A stretch of 64,000 bases of DNA from Bacteriovorax sp. BSW11_IV (GTDB taxonomy: Bacteria > Bdellovibrionota > Bacteriovoracia > Bacteriovoracales > Bacteriovoracaceae). A model generated the notes under the pieces. The model worked only from the letters and a program-made list of their open reading frames with translations. It was not told where the DNA came from and searched no databases. This document shows, piece by piece, positions 50,754 to 60,811 of this stretch (the first letter of the stretch is position 1; every line of letters begins with the position of its first letter). The DNA lies in the NCBI RefSeq assembly GCF_000447755.1, contig NZ_AUNE01000043.1:1-64000 (forward strand), in the 5' to 3' direction. Both the position numbers and the translations under genes were made by a program.

Positions 50754-50911
50754 ACAAGAAAGCCGGACAATATACAGGCCTTGGTTACGATTTAAAATCG
50801 GTCCTTTTGTCCCACCTATACCGGCATCATTAAAGTGGATAAGAATTTATCCCCTTAATCCAAATCAATATCCTATCTTACCATTTAAATTTGTACCAAG
50901 GCCCTCTTGTT
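50754..50911 (+). ncRNA. Candidate structured noncoding RNA driven by sigma-54
   Basis: No ATG occurs on the plus strand from the predicted start to the end of the gap. Complementary pairs are GGCCTTGGT (50777-50785) with ACCAAGGCC (50895-50903), GCCGG (50762-50766) with CCGGC (50821-50825), and GGATAA (50837-50842) with TTATCC (50847-50852). The first two cross, so they would be a pseudoknot or alternative folds. A 9-bp stem at 50904-50922 may mark the end but lacks a T run. The rest of the gap 50548-50726 shows no gene. Confidence 0.4.
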
Positions 50912-51559
50912 TTAAACAGGAGCGCCCTTGAGGATTGGTAGAATCTCTTTAACGCCTTTGGCGATCATTTCGATTGAGATTGCCAGAAGAATTATACCAA
51001 AGACCCTTGAAAGAACGCTCATTCCCACCATGCCTAGTTTTCTACCCAGAGTTCTTGAGCTTCTTAGAATAACGTATACGACTACACCCATAGATATAAT
51101 TACCAGGATCGAACCAAGCCACTGTTCAAGTCCACTTAGTGATTTACCTTGAATAATGGCCGTTGAAATACTTCCAGGTCCGGCCAACATTGGAATAGCT
51201 AGTGGAACAATCCCTAAGTCTGGACGGTTTTCAAAAGTTTCCATTTCGCTTTTATTAATTTTAGTCTTACTCGGAGAGGCCGTGATCATACTGAAGGCCA
51301 TACTAAGAAGTAGGATTCCACCACCGATAGTGAATGAAGGAATACTAATTCCAAACATATTAAGAATGTTTTGTCCAAAAATAAGACTTATACAAAGAGT
51401 AACAATAACCGCTATTGAACACGTTTTAGAAACCGTCACAATATGTTGTTGACTAAAGTTGTCTGTTAACGACAAAAAAATTGGAATCGCACCAAGCGGA
51501 TTAATAATCGTTAAAAGAGTAATCATAAATTTCAAAATATCAGTCTTATCTGCTGTCAT
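50912..51559 (-). CDS. MarC-family integral membrane protein
   Basis: A 215-residue protein with six hydrophobic segments. Family features are TIINPLGAIPIFLSLT near the N-terminus and GIVPLAIPMLAGPGSIST in the middle. Function is not established for the family; despite the name it is not tied to multiple antibiotic resistance. It runs toward the candidate ncRNA, so a long transcript from the sigma-54 promoter would be antisense to it. Confidence 0.92.
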   Translation of the reverse strand: MTADKTDILKFMITLLTIINPLGAIPIFLSLTDNFSQQHIVTVSKTCSIAVIVTLCISLIFGQNILNMFGISIPSFTIGGGILLLSMAFSMITASPSKTKINKSEMETFENRPDLGIVPLAIPMLAGPGSISTAIIQGKSLSGLEQWLGSILVIISMGVVVYVILRSSRTLGRKLGMVGMSVLSRVFGIILLAISIEMIAKGVKEILPILKGAPV

Positions 51560-51689
51560 TGTCCACCTCTAACCCATTGTAAACGAAGTTAATAAAGATT
51601 TCATAAAAAAATGGCCACCAAAAATTATAAAGAAGGGGAAATATTTTCCGATTGGTTTCTTGAAACAATACAAAACAAGAGAGAAAACC

Positions 51690-52874
51690 ATGAAGAAGTA
51701 TTTGATCGTTTTACTCGCAAGCTTATTCTTTGCAGATCAAGCGATGAGTATGGGGCTGTTTAGATCACGCCAAACGGGATCATCATCAAATTCAGGTGCA
51801 AATACAACACCCACACCAACACCTTCTGAACCAAATAGAGAGCCTGCAAGTCCTGTAGAGCCTCAATACGATACACCGGCCCTAGATTCTACTTATATGA
51901 ATGAAGAGGTTGCAGAATTTATTAATGCCGAAGTTGAGTCTCAATTTGGGAGTGCCGAGTTACTTAAAGTAAGGGATGGTAGCTTTAATACATCAAGTGA
52001 TCATTGCTCAAATGCTCTTGATGGAAAAGATCGCTTTGTCGATCAAATTTCTTTTTATGTTTCTGAGCAATTGCTTAATATTCGTCCCGAGGTAGCACAT
52101 CTTTCATCTTATTATGCTGTACCAAGCTCGCGCGATAAACATGCATTAACAGGACTAGCACATTTTCCTTTATGCCACTCAACAAAAAGTTCATTAACGA
52201 CATCGCTTAAAAAAGTTCCAGGTTCAGATGTTATTGAGATGCTCAATGAATTTGAAGATAAAGTAAATGGCCTTAGAGATGATATGCTAGCAGGAGATGA
52301 AGTGGCCAAGCTTGATCTAGTGAAAACATGGTCAAAATTTATGGGCTGTTTATCTTATGTTGAGTCGTTAACTACGGCCGATGCATCTTCATCTGTGAAA
52401 GTAGCAGGAAAGTATGCTCCTTCAAATTATAGAAAGCCTGCTGGTGTAAAATTTTATGAAGATCCCTATCAGCCAGCGGAGAGTAAATTGAATATCGGTC
52501 TCTACCAATTCACTCCGCGATACACAGGAAATATTGGAGCATGTTTAAAACATTGGAACCAAATGTATCCTCAATGTCCTGTAAATGAAAAAGCATCCCA
52601 ATCAGATCTCATTAGAATGTTTGGTAGCTCACACCAAGGAATGAATGCCTTTTGTGGTGTAAATAAAGTGGCGCAAACATTCGCTATTCAGGTAAACACA
52701 ACGGCTTCAAAATCTACTCACCCTAGTAATAGATCATCTTCAGGTTTAGTGCCTGCGGCACAAAGATGTGTCACTCCGTTCATATATGCAGGTTATGCAT
52801 ATAATCACTTTGGCCCTCTTCAAAATTCAACAGGTGCGAATCTTAAGAAACTTATGAGTTGCGTTCTTAAATAA
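51690..52874 (+). CDS. Secreted protein of unknown function
   Basis: A 394-residue protein with a signal peptide (MKKYLIVLLASLFFADQAMS), a Ser/Thr/Pro-rich linker of about 45 residues and a cysteine-bearing domain (DHCSNAL, FPLCHS, FMGCLSY, GACLKHW, YPQCPVNEK, MSCVLK). The segment around TWSKFMGCLSYVESLTTADAS resembles a lysozyme-like helix turn, but no catalytic residues can be assigned. The inner ATG is preferred to a TTG at 51660 because of the signal peptide. A terminator follows. Confidence 0.8.
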   Translation: MKKYLIVLLASLFFADQAMSMGLFRSRQTGSSSNSGANTTPTPTPSEPNREPASPVEPQYDTPALDSTYMNEEVAEFINAEVESQFGSAELLKVRDGSFNTSSDHCSNALDGKDRFVDQISFYVSEQLLNIRPEVAHLSSYYAVPSSRDKHALTGLAHFPLCHSTKSSLTTSLKKVPGSDVIEMLNEFEDKVNGLRDDMLAGDEVAKLDLVKTWSKFMGCLSYVESLTTADASSSVKVAGKYAPSNYRKPAGVKFYEDPYQPAESKLNIGLYQFTPRYTGNIGACLKHWNQMYPQCPVNEKASQSDLIRMFGSSHQGMNAFCGVNKVAQTFAIQVNTTASKSTHPSNRSSSGLVPAAQRCVTPFIYAGYAYNHFGPLQNSTGANLKKLMSCVLK

Positions 52875-52882
52875 TGAAATCA

Positions 52883-52906
52883 GGGAGACAATGGTCTCCC
52901 TTTTTT
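52883..52906 (+). terminator. Rho-independent terminator
   Basis: GGGAGAC (52883-52889), loop AATG, GTCTCCC (52894-52900), then six T. Confidence 0.9.
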
Positions 52907-52969
52907 ATGTCAATCCGAATGGCCCTTTCTTCTTGTTCTTAAAAATAAATTCCTTGAAAATATGAAGAT

Positions 52970-54013
52970 ATGGCCGAACACAGATTGTCCTTATTTTTAA
53001 AGATAATTATACTTTTTCACCTAACGGTGATCGCTTGGTTTTTTAACCAAATATTTAATCATTATTTGTTTCGCTATGAAGTCTACAACCAAGAAAAAAA
53101 ATTAACAGAAATTCAAGTCTCTTATGCTAAAGAAGTGGAAGCTTACTTTGATGGCCATTTAAAATTTGTTAACTCTTTAGCAAATTCTCCCATTTTTGAT
53201 GGTTATGATTCTCAAAAATTTATGCCTAAATTAAAACTTCTTGGCGAAGTAGAGAAACGATTTATAAGAATTTTTGTCGTTAATGCTGATGGGACATATT
53301 ATACCGCAGACAATCCTGGAAATACTTTCTTGGGAGGTCTTCATTCTTTGGATAACTCTGATCCAAAATCACCTTTGAAAAACACAAAGAAAAGACATTA
53401 TTGGCAAAAACTTGTGCGCGACAATGTGGACAATAAATACATGACCTATGTAACGGCTCCATTAATCGCCTATGTCTCTGAGTATAGGCTTGTGCTTGTA
53501 TTGGCAACCATTATAAGGGATGGAAAAGTTAAAGGGCTAGTTGGAGGTGGTGTTGAGTGGAATGAATTTGATAAATTTATTAAACGATTGAATGAAAGTT
53601 ATAAACTTGATGATTCATATTGGCCTTCGGTCATCCATCGCAGTGGTGCTTTTTGGTATCACTTTGATAATCGTAAAAAATTGGTGCCGATCTCTGATCA
53701 AGATGGAAATCAAATTTATGATCAATTTGGAAATGTTCTCGTTGTAAGTGATTATATCCAATACGATAAGAATGATCAGTTTGCGCAAATTGGTCGAAAG
53801 TTAGTAAAAGGCGAGCGTGGAGTTAGCGAATTTCGCTATGAAGGTAATCACCTTATTTGTAGTTATGGACCTATTGATAAGATAGAAGATTATTCGATGT
53901 TAATGGCCAAGGTTGTGTCTAAACCAAATGGCCATTACTTCTTTATTCTTTTGATAATAATGAACTTTTTTATCGTCGGACATATATACCGCTTCTTGCG
54001 AAAATATATCTAA
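52970..54013 (+). CDS. Cache-like sensor protein without an output domain
   Basis: A 347-residue protein. A membrane helix at residues 8-28 and another at about 322-340 flank a large periplasmic region that looks like a double Cache sensor (FIRIFVVNADGTYYTAD, RHYWQKLVRDN, YMTYVTAPLI, GLVGGGVEWNEFDKFI). After the second helix only a few residues remain. Such domains normally feed a kinase, cyclase or chemoreceptor; here it must signal through a partner, or be a remnant. It converges on the next gene with a four-base overlap. Confidence 0.75.
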   Translation: MAEHRLSLFLKIIILFHLTVIAWFFNQIFNHYLFRYEVYNQEKKLTEIQVSYAKEVEAYFDGHLKFVNSLANSPIFDGYDSQKFMPKLKLLGEVEKRFIRIFVVNADGTYYTADNPGNTFLGGLHSLDNSDPKSPLKNTKKRHYWQKLVRDNVDNKYMTYVTAPLIAYVSEYRLVLVLATIIRDGKVKGLVGGGVEWNEFDKFIKRLNESYKLDDSYWPSVIHRSGAFWYHFDNRKKLVPISDQDGNQIYDQFGNVLVVSDYIQYDKNDQFAQIGRKLVKGERGVSEFRYEGNHLICSYGPIDKIEDYSMLMAKVVSKPNGHYFFILLIIMNFFIVGHIYRFLRKYI

Positions 54014-54633
54014 TCTATTTTATCCCATGAAACATCATTTCCGAGAGTCACTCCAGAGATTGTTTTTTCAACATCTTTTTTAATGAATGGAAACTCTAGT
54101 TTTTCTAGTTCATCAAAAGACTCATCGAAGGCTATTGTAATTGTTCTTGGTACAAAGTCTGTTAAAGAGCTAAGGAAATAATCCTTTGGCAGGTTTTGCA
54201 TTAGGACATCTGTTTCTTCTTCTTCAATGACCTGTTCATTCATTGGTCTTGTCGTTGTGTTTTTAACGATAAGAGCACCTTTGATCTTGTCGCGCGGAAT
54301 ATCTTTTGTCAGATTCCATGTACCAATATGAAAGTAGTCGAGATAGAAGATAGATTTGCCATACTTCAGCTTACGCGGAAGCATTAGGGATTGAAGAAAC
54401 TTGCGGGTCGTTTGGTCCTTCGCTTTTTTACACAGCTTGTCGGCCAAGAGGCTGTCTTCAATACGTATAATGTAGGCGCCCGGAACTTTTGTCGAATTAA
54501 ACAAAAGATACTGAAACCCAATACTGAATAGTGTAAAAAGTTTGTGCTGTGGCAAATGAATGTGATTTGCCGTGTGGTCGACGAGGGATTTTACGCCTTC
54601 ATATAGATCTTGTTTACTAAGTTCGCTGCCCAT
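54010..54633 (-). CDS. Protein of unknown function
   Basis: A 207-residue cytoplasmic-looking protein without signal peptide or membrane helix. It starts MGSELSKQDLYEGVKSLVDH, has a hydrophobic central part and an acidic EEEETD stretch near residue 140. I do not recognise the family. The 290-base gap to fusA contains no other gene. Confidence 0.65.
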   Translation of the reverse strand: MGSELSKQDLYEGVKSLVDHTANHIHLPQHKLFTLFSIGFQYLLFNSTKVPGAYIIRIEDSLLADKLCKKAKDQTTRKFLQSLMLPRKLKYGKSIFYLDYFHIGTWNLTKDIPRDKIKGALIVKNTTTRPMNEQVIEEEETDVLMQNLPKDYFLSSLTDFVPRTITIAFDESFDELEKLEFPFIKKDVEKTISGVTLGNDVSWDKID

Positions 54634-54824
54634 AGATTCGTACTCTTGAGTATTCCTTAAATGATAATCTAATATGTTAATTTTACGATGAATTTTGTCT
54701 GTTAAAATTTATTAATGGTAAGGGGCTTTCTTGTCAACTAGGATACGCTTTTTTAAGTGAAAAATTACTAGTTGAGTCATTTTATTGGGCCCCTATTTTT
54801 TTCAGTTATTTTAATGTTCCTAGA

Positions 54825-54853
54825 TTGACTCATGCCCAGAATTTCACTAAGAT
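54825..54853 (+). promoter_or_regulatory. Sigma-70-type promoter of fusA
   Basis: TTGACT (54825-54830), 17-base spacer, TAAGAT (54848-54853), about 70 bases before the fusA start. TGACTCA at the -35 and TGAGTCA 54 bases upstream are complementary copies that could be an operator pair. Confidence 0.65.
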
Positions 54854-54923
54854 GCGGTTTTAAAATGTTTAAAAAATTACAGTTGTATTTAATAATTCTA
54901 TCATTCTAGTTTGGAGAGAAAAG

Positions 54924-57086
54924 ATGATTAACAACAAACTTATGGCCAAAACTCGTAACATCGGGATTTCGGCGCACATTGACTCAGGAAAGACGACACT
55001 GAGTGAGCGTATTCTTTTTTACTGTGACATGATCCACAAAATCTCAGACGTTCGTGGTGCTGGTGATGGTGCGAAAATGGACCACATGGAACTTGAAAAA
55101 GAAAAAGGTATTACAATTACTTCTGCTGCTACAACTGTTACTTGGAAAGGTATCGGTAACGCAGGTACAACTTTTGCTGATGGTGTTGATAAAGAAACAA
55201 GAATCAACCTAATCGACACTCCGGGACACGTTGACTTTACTGTAGAGGTAGAGAGATCACTTCGTGTACTAGATGGTGCTGTACTAGTTCTTTGTTCTGT
55301 TGCTGGTGTTCAGTCTCAGTCAATTACAGTAGACAGACAGATGAGAAGATATAACGTTCCAAGACTTGCTTTCCTAAACAAGATGGACCGTATGGGTGCA
55401 AACCCTTTCAAAGGTAGAGATGCCCTTGTTGAAAAACTAAACCACAACGCAGTTCTTGTTCAGATCCCAATCGGTGAAGAAGATGGTTTCTGTGGTGTTG
55501 TAGACCTAGTTGCTAAAAAAGCTTACTATTTCGACGGTGATAACGGTGAAAAAGTAAGAGAAGAAGAGTGTCCAGCTGATCTAGTTGATCAAATGGAAGA
55601 ATACAGAGCAGAAATGATCGATAAAGTTGCTGAGTTCGACGATGAGATCATGGAAAGATACCTTGAAGGTGAAGAGCCTTCAGAAGAAGAACTACACAAG
55701 TGTATTAAAGTTGGTGTTCAATCACTTAAACTTACTCCTGTATTTATGGGTTCTGCTTTCAAAAACAAAGGTGTTCAACTTCTTCTTAACGGTGTTGCTA
55801 GATACCTTCCATCTCCACTTACTTGTGCTCTTCCAACTATCGTTGATGAGAAAGCAGGGAAGATGGAAATCCAACCGGATCCAGAAGGAACTCTTATTGC
55901 TATGGCGTTCAAAATTACTGACGAACAATTCGGTCAGCTTACTTATACAAGAATCTACCGTGGTACTCTAAATAAGGGTGAAACTGTTTACAACACAAGA
56001 ACTAAGAAAAAAGTTCGTGTTGGACGTATGGTTCGTATGAACTCTAACGACAGAGAGAATATCGATTCAGCTCACGCTGGGGATATCATCGCTCTTGTTG
56101 GTGTTGACTGTGCTTCAGGGGATACATTTGTTGCTGACGACAAAGACCTAAACATTTCATGTGAGGGTATCCACGTTCCAATTCCAGTTATTGAGCTTTC
56201 AGTTTCTTGTAAAGATAAAGATGCTCAAGCGAGAATGTCAAAAGGTCTTGCTAAGTTCCTTAAAGAAGACCCGACTTTCCACGTTTACACTGATGAAGAA
56301 TCAGGTGAAACACGTATCGCTGGTATGGGTGAGCTTCACCTTGAAATTTACGTAGAAAGATTAAAGCGTGAGTTCAATGCTGAAGTTACTGTTGGTGCTC
56401 CACAGGTTAACTACCGTGAGACAATCAGAACTGAAACTAAGTTCGATTACACTCACAAGAAGCAAACTGGTGGTTCTGGTCAATTCGGTCAAGTTGTGGG
56501 TATGCTTAAGCCACTTCCAGAAGACAGAAAAGAGAAAGAAGACCAAGTATTTAGATTCAATAACGAAATTAAAGGTGGATCTATTCCTAACGAATTCATT
56601 GGTGCCTGTGAAAAAGGTTTCCAAGACGTTATGGATAAGGGACCTCTTGCAGCTTTCCCAGTTATTAACTGTGAAATCTTCCTACAAGACGGTAAGTACC
56701 ACGATGTTGACTCTTCTGATATGGCGTTCCGTATTGCTTCTAGACAAGCGATGAGACAAGCTATCAAAGGTGCTCAACCAGTTCTTCTTGAGCCAGTAAT
56801 GAAAGTTGAAGTTACAACTCCAGACGAATACCAAGGTTCGGTAATTGGTGACCTTTCTTCTAGAAGAGGTATCATCCAAGGTTCTGAGACTGATCCAGGT
56901 GGGGACGTAATCATCAATGCTGAGGTTCCTCTATCAGAAATGTTCGGATACTCTAACGAGCTTCGTTCAATGTCTGCTGGTAAAGCTTCTTACACAATGG
57001 AATTTGCAAGATACGCTGAGTGTCCTTCAAATATCCAAGAAAAAGTAATTGCTGAGCGTAAAGAGAAACTTGCTAACGATGATTAA
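54924..57086 (+). CDS. fusA: Elongation factor G
   Basis: A 720-residue translational GTPase that moves tRNA and mRNA on the ribosome. G1 is [13 protein letters not shown], switch [13 protein letters not shown]3 DTPGHVDF and G4 NKMDRMG; the later domains include GSGQFGQVV and the C-terminal [20 protein letters not shown]. The switch I segment [18 protein letters not shown] resembles mitochondrial EF-G1 and the spd-type EF-Gs more than the common EF-G (MDWMEQEQERGIT). Codon use is that of a highly expressed gene. It is not in an rpsL-rpsG-tuf cluster. Confidence 0.96.
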   Translation: MINNKLMAKTRNIGISAHIDSGKTTLSERILFYCDMIHKISDVRGAGDGAKMDHMELEKEKGITITSAATTVTWKGIGNAGTTFADGVDKETRINLIDTPGHVDFTVEVERSLRVLDGAVLVLCSVAGVQSQSITVDRQMRRYNVPRLAFLNKMDRMGANPFKGRDALVEKLNHNAVLVQIPIGEEDGFCGVVDLVAKKAYYFDGDNGEKVREEECPADLVDQMEEYRAEMIDKVAEFDDEIMERYLEGEEPSEEELHKCIKVGVQSLKLTPVFMGSAFKNKGVQLLLNGVARYLPSPLTCALPTIVDEKAGKMEIQPDPEGTLIAMAFKITDEQFGQLTYTRIYRGTLNKGETVYNTRTKKKVRVGRMVRMNSNDRENIDSAHAGDIIALVGVDCASGDTFVADDKDLNISCEGIHVPIPVIELSVSCKDKDAQARMSKGLAKFLKEDPTFHVYTDEESGETRIAGMGELHLEIYVERLKREFNAEVTVGAPQVNYRETIRTETKFDYTHKKQTGGSGQFGQVVGMLKPLPEDRKEKEDQVFRFNNEIKGGSIPNEFIGACEKGFQDVMDKGPLAAFPVINCEIFLQDGKYHDVDSSDMAFRIASRQAMRQAIKGAQPVLLEPVMKVEVTTPDEYQGSVIGDLSSRRGIIQGSETDPGGDVIINAEVPLSEMFGYSNELRSMSAGKASYTMEFARYAECPSNIQEKVIAERKEKLANDD

Positions 57087-57125
57087 TCGTTACTTTCTCG
57101 AACGAAATTAAATTTTCAAAAAATG

Positions 57126-57152
57126 AGGCCCAGAGAAATCTGGGCCTTTTTT
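57126..57152 (+). terminator. Rho-independent terminator after fusA
   Basis: AGGCCCAGA, loop GAAA, TCTGGGCCT, then T run: a 9-bp stem with a stable tetraloop. Confidence 0.92.
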
Positions 57153-57261
57153 ATTTTGGACCGTAATAATTTTCGACACTATCTATAATAATTTCTATTA
57201 GACCCATCTTTGTGTGAAATTTGTTTAAGATAAATCACTTTCAATAAACACAGGTGGCAAA

Positions 57262-57717
57262 ATGAAAATGACAACTCTTATAGCATTTACGATGCTTTCT
57301 CTGGGCGCAAATGCACATAAAATCGTTAATTACAAAGGACATTCTACTATTGATGGATCAGAGTGTTCTGTTGAAATCCTTCATCATGGAAAAGAGGTGC
57401 GTGCCATTATGGTTAAAGGTACTCTCAAGACAGAAGCAATCCTTGTCTGTAAGGACGAAATTGGCGGTGAGGACAGCATTTTTATAGAGGTAGATCAAGA
57501 GCTAGGACTTACAGAAGAGCTTTTAGAAGAGGCCACTGTGGACGATAACGGTGATCGTGTTCTGATTACCGGGCATGATCAAATAGATCAGTTTGAAATA
57601 CTTTCTAAAATTCAAGTTACAAGAAAGAACGAGAGAGTTGATGCAGTAGAAATAGAGGCGACGACAGTCGGCTGTACACAGTCCACGATGACTTGTGTAG
57701 ACCTTGTTCAAAAGTAA
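57262..57717 (+). CDS. Small secreted protein of unknown function
   Basis: A 151-residue protein with a signal peptide (MKMTTLIAFTMLSLGANA), a beta-rich mature part and four Cys in GSECSVE, LVCKDE, VGCTQ and MTCVDL. The acidic composition (many Glu/Asp) suggests a periplasmic or exported protein. AGGTGG precedes the start. I do not recognise the family. Confidence 0.7.
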   Translation: MKMTTLIAFTMLSLGANAHKIVNYKGHSTIDGSECSVEILHHGKEVRAIMVKGTLKTEAILVCKDEIGGEDSIFIEVDQELGLTEELLEEATVDDNGDRVLITGHDQIDQFEILSKIQVTRKNERVDAVEIEATTVGCTQSTMTCVDLVQK

Positions 57718-57810
57718 GTGATAACTAATTAGTCATTGATAAATATTTGAGCAGTGTAAGTAGTTAATTTGACTGAAAAATTTTGGCATGTTTCTTGTTA
57801 TTTAAACAGA

Positions 57811-60807
57811 ATGAAAAATTTTAAAATGTTAACGTTCCTGCTCATTTCATTGTTCACTCTTAGTTCTTTTTCTAAAGAGATTCAAATCCATTATATGAGA
57901 AAAGATGGGAAGGCCTCCGATTTTGGAGTCCATGTTTGGGGTGATGCTATCTCTGAAAAAGATCGCACTGTGTGGCCCGAAACAATTGGTTTTAAATCTG
58001 AAAAGGTAACCCTTGATCTTGGCGATGGTGAATTCTATTTGATGGTTCATAATAATGGTCAAATTGATATTAATCCAATTCATATCAAAGACCTTGGCGA
58101 TACTAAGGATATTTATCTTGTCCAAGGGGCCAGTGAATATTTTGATTCTTATGATAAGGCCCTTATGGCCTCTCAAAAAATTTATGATGTACAATTTCGT
58201 TGGATTGATCATAAGACCTTTGGGGTGCTTGGCCACTATGATAATCAAGATTATAAGGCCTATCTATATCATAGTGAAACAGGTGATATTCGAGTTTCAG
58301 ATAAAGATGTCATCGTTGATGGTCAAGTTGACCATGGTTTCGAAATGTCTTTTTCTGGAGACTTTAGATCTGAAAGCGAAGATTTTTATAAGCGCTTTGA
58401 TTATCTAAGAAGTCACGGTTTTTCAAAAATTACCGGCGACATTAATCAAGAAAGTGCTCGCAATCTTTCTAAAGATCACATCGCCATAGTTATAAGAAAT
58501 TCACAGGGTGAAATTGTTAAGAGTTCAGGTGTTCATAAGGCCAGTGTTTTAGATGAACTCTTTTATTATAATGGTGATGATTTAGGAAGTGTGGTCACTA
58601 AAGAAGGCACTCAATTTAAGCTTTGGGCGCCTACTGCGAAAAATGTTTCAGTTCGTCTTTATCATGAAGATGGTCAGGAATCTTTTGAAACACTGATAAT
58701 GAATGAAGAAAATGGCGTATATGTGGCCAAGTCAGATCAAGATCTTAATGGAAAATTTTATCTTTATGAGATTACTCAATTTAATCGCGAAAGTGGAAAA
58801 ATTGAAACTCACTTAGTGACAGACCCATATTCTCTTTCATTGAGTACAAATAGTAAAAAAAGTCAGATTGTTGACTTAGAAAACAGTTACCGTCCACAAG
58901 GTTGGGATACCCATACTGTTCGTGAGCACCATACTTTGGTCCATCCTACAGATATGACAATCTATGAACTTCATACGCGCGATTTTTCTATCTTTGATGA
59001 AACTGTCCCAGAAAAAATGCGTGGTACTTTTGCGGCCTTTGGACAAAAAAGCTCGAATGGTATGAAGCATTTGTCTGAGCTTGCAAAATCTGGGCTTACA
59101 CATATTCACTTACTTCCTATTAATGACATGGCTTCAGTAAATGAAAATAAAGATGAGAGGATAGATATATTTAATAAGTATGGAGATATTGAACCTGACT
59201 CGCCAGATGCTGAGAAAACAATTTTAGAAGTTCTAGAGTCTCTACCAAAAGATAGTGACAAGCAACAAGCAATCATTGCAAAAATTAAAGATCGCGATGG
59301 GTTTAATTGGGGTTATGACCCCCATCACTATATGGCACCTGAAGGGGCCTATGCTACAGATAGTATGGGGGCAGCTAGAGTTCTTGAGCTAAGACAGGCC
59401 GTTCAGTCTTTACATGAGTCTGGTTTAAGAGTTATAGCCGATGTCGTTTATAATCATACTTTTGATAACACTGTATTAAATAGAGTTGTCCCAGACTATT
59501 TTTATCGTTTAGATCACTTTGGAAATCCCACTAAAGATTCTTGTTGTGTTGATACGGCAAGTGAAAACAAAATGGTAGAAAAGCTGATCTCTGATTCTAC
59601 TTATAAATGGGTAAAAAACTATAAGTTAGATGGTATCCGCTTTGATCTTATGAATTTTCTAACGAAAGATACAATGAGAGAAGTTCGCAGAAAGCTCGAC
59701 ACACTAACATTGGCCAAAGATGGAGTTGATGGTAAGAAAATTTATCTCTATGGAGAAGGTTGGGACTTCGGTTCTTTGAGATGGCTCTTGCCTAGTGAGA
59801 CCGTTCACCAATGGGGTGCAGCTTCTTTAAAAATGGGATTAGGAAGTTTCAATTCTACTTTTAGAGATGCCATTAAAGGTAAGGGACAAAATGAGAGAGA
59901 GCTCTTTATTGATGACTCTTATTTAACAGATAAAACACATAATAGAGAAACAGTAAAAAATGCATTGAGAGCAACTTTGAATGATTGGAATGGTGGGATC
60001 TATAATGAACCGGCCGAATCAATTAATTACTTAACTGCCCATGATAAGGCCACGATGTTTGATCATTTGATGGCAAAAGTTGGAATGTGGGCACCTATGG
60101 AAAAAGTTGTTCAAATGCAGCAGATGGGAATCGGTTTTATTTCACTCGCGCAAGGAATTCCGTTTTTTCATGCGGGTGTTGAGATTTTAAGATCAAAATC
60201 AGGAGATGAGAATTCGTACAATTCAGGTGATTGGTTTAACCGCCTTGATTTTACTTATACAACAAATAATTGGGCCAAGGGACTCCCTCCAGCATGGCAG
60301 GAAGAGAATCTTCATGCGTGGCCAAATTGGAAGGAGAGGCTAACAAGAATACCTGCGCCTTCTAAAGAACAGATCATGGGCAATTTAGAGTGGTTTAAAA
60401 CGATGTTGCAAACACGTAAAGAGTCTGGTCTTTTTAGAATGCAGACTAAAGAACAAATTGCTCAGAAGTTGTCGTTTAATGATAATGTTCGAAATCAAGT
60501 TGGTGACTTTGATCCGCGTCTTCTGGTAATGAAGCTTGATGATAGAGTTGGTCAGAGAATTGATCCCGACAACAAAGGGGCCTATATTCTTTTCAATACA
60601 TCGTGGCATGATTGGTTAGACTTTTATGATGAGGATATTAAACACAATGATATTAAGCTTGCAAATTCTTTGACTCAATCCCAGGAACCACGTTTAAAAC
60701 GTCTTCTTGATCAGTCGGGAGCAAAAAGAGACGAAGCTTTTGTGGATAAAAGAGCTGGTAAAATTAGTGTGCCTTGTATGAGTTTAATGGTTTATTTTAT
60801 GAAATAA
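57811..60807 (+). CDS. Secreted pullulanase-type glycoside hydrolase (GH13)
   Basis: A 998-residue protein. A signal peptide (MKNFKMLTFLLISLFTLSSFS) leads a PUD/CBM41-like domain (IHYMRKDGKASDFGVHVWGD), a CBM48-like domain (GTQFKLWAPTAKNVSVRLY) and the GH13 barrel with ADVVYNHTF, the nucleophile Asp in GIRFDLMNF, the acid Glu in YLYGEGWDFG and the third Asp in YLTAHDK. The YDPHHYMAPEG segment is typical of type I pullulanase. It debranches alpha-glucan, perhaps prey glycogen. The start at 57811 is chosen over TTG at 57769 for the signal peptide, but no clear ribosome-binding site is seen. Confidence 0.93.
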   Translation: MKNFKMLTFLLISLFTLSSFSKEIQIHYMRKDGKASDFGVHVWGDAISEKDRTVWPETIGFKSEKVTLDLGDGEFYLMVHNNGQIDINPIHIKDLGDTKDIYLVQGASEYFDSYDKALMASQKIYDVQFRWIDHKTFGVLGHYDNQDYKAYLYHSETGDIRVSDKDVIVDGQVDHGFEMSFSGDFRSESEDFYKRFDYLRSHGFSKITGDINQESARNLSKDHIAIVIRNSQGEIVKSSGVHKASVLDELFYYNGDDLGSVVTKEGTQFKLWAPTAKNVSVRLYHEDGQESFETLIMNEENGVYVAKSDQDLNGKFYLYEITQFNRESGKIETHLVTDPYSLSLSTNSKKSQIVDLENSYRPQGWDTHTVREHHTLVHPTDMTIYELHTRDFSIFDETVPEKMRGTFAAFGQKSSNGMKHLSELAKSGLTHIHLLPINDMASVNENKDERIDIFNKYGDIEPDSPDAEKTILEVLESLPKDSDKQQAIIAKIKDRDGFNWGYDPHHYMAPEGAYATDSMGAARVLELRQAVQSLHESGLRVIADVVYNHTFDNTVLNRVVPDYFYRLDHFGNPTKDSCCVDTASENKMVEKLISDSTYKWVKNYKLDGIRFDLMNFLTKDTMREVRRKLDTLTLAKDGVDGKKIYLYGEGWDFGSLRWLLPSETVHQWGAASLKMGLGSFNSTFRDAIKGKGQNERELFIDDSYLTDKTHNRETVKNALRATLNDWNGGIYNEPAESINYLTAHDKATMFDHLMAKVGMWAPMEKVVQMQQMGIGFISLAQGIPFFHAGVEILRSKSGDENSYNSGDWFNRLDFTYTTNNWAKGLPPAWQEENLHAWPNWKERLTRIPAPSKEQIMGNLEWFKTMLQTRKESGLFRMQTKEQIAQKLSFNDNVRNQVGDFDPRLLVMKLDDRVGQRIDPDNKGAYILFNTSWHDWLDFYDEDIKHNDIKLANSLTQSQEPRLKRLLDQSGAKRDEAFVDKRAGKISVPCMSLMVYFMK

Positions 60808-60811
60808 AAAT

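Noticed and set aside
50468-50770. Minus-strand frame of 100 codons overlapping the S1 protease start
   Set aside because: Out of frame with the protease, no ribosome-binding site or recognisable signal, and it runs through the sigma-54 promoter.
50548-50911. 4.5S RNA, 6S RNA or c-di-GMP riboswitch in the gap
   Set aside because: None of their conserved sequence elements could be matched, so only an unclassified structured RNA is proposed.
50928-51452. Two plus-strand frames downstream of the sigma-54 promoter
   Set aside because: Both are antisense shadows of marC with no ribosome-binding site, so they do not explain the promoter.
57783-57799. TTGGCATGTTTCTTGTT before the pullulanase gene as a third sigma-54 promoter
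   Set aside because: The -12 element has GT instead of GC, and the start of transcription would fall on the start codon.
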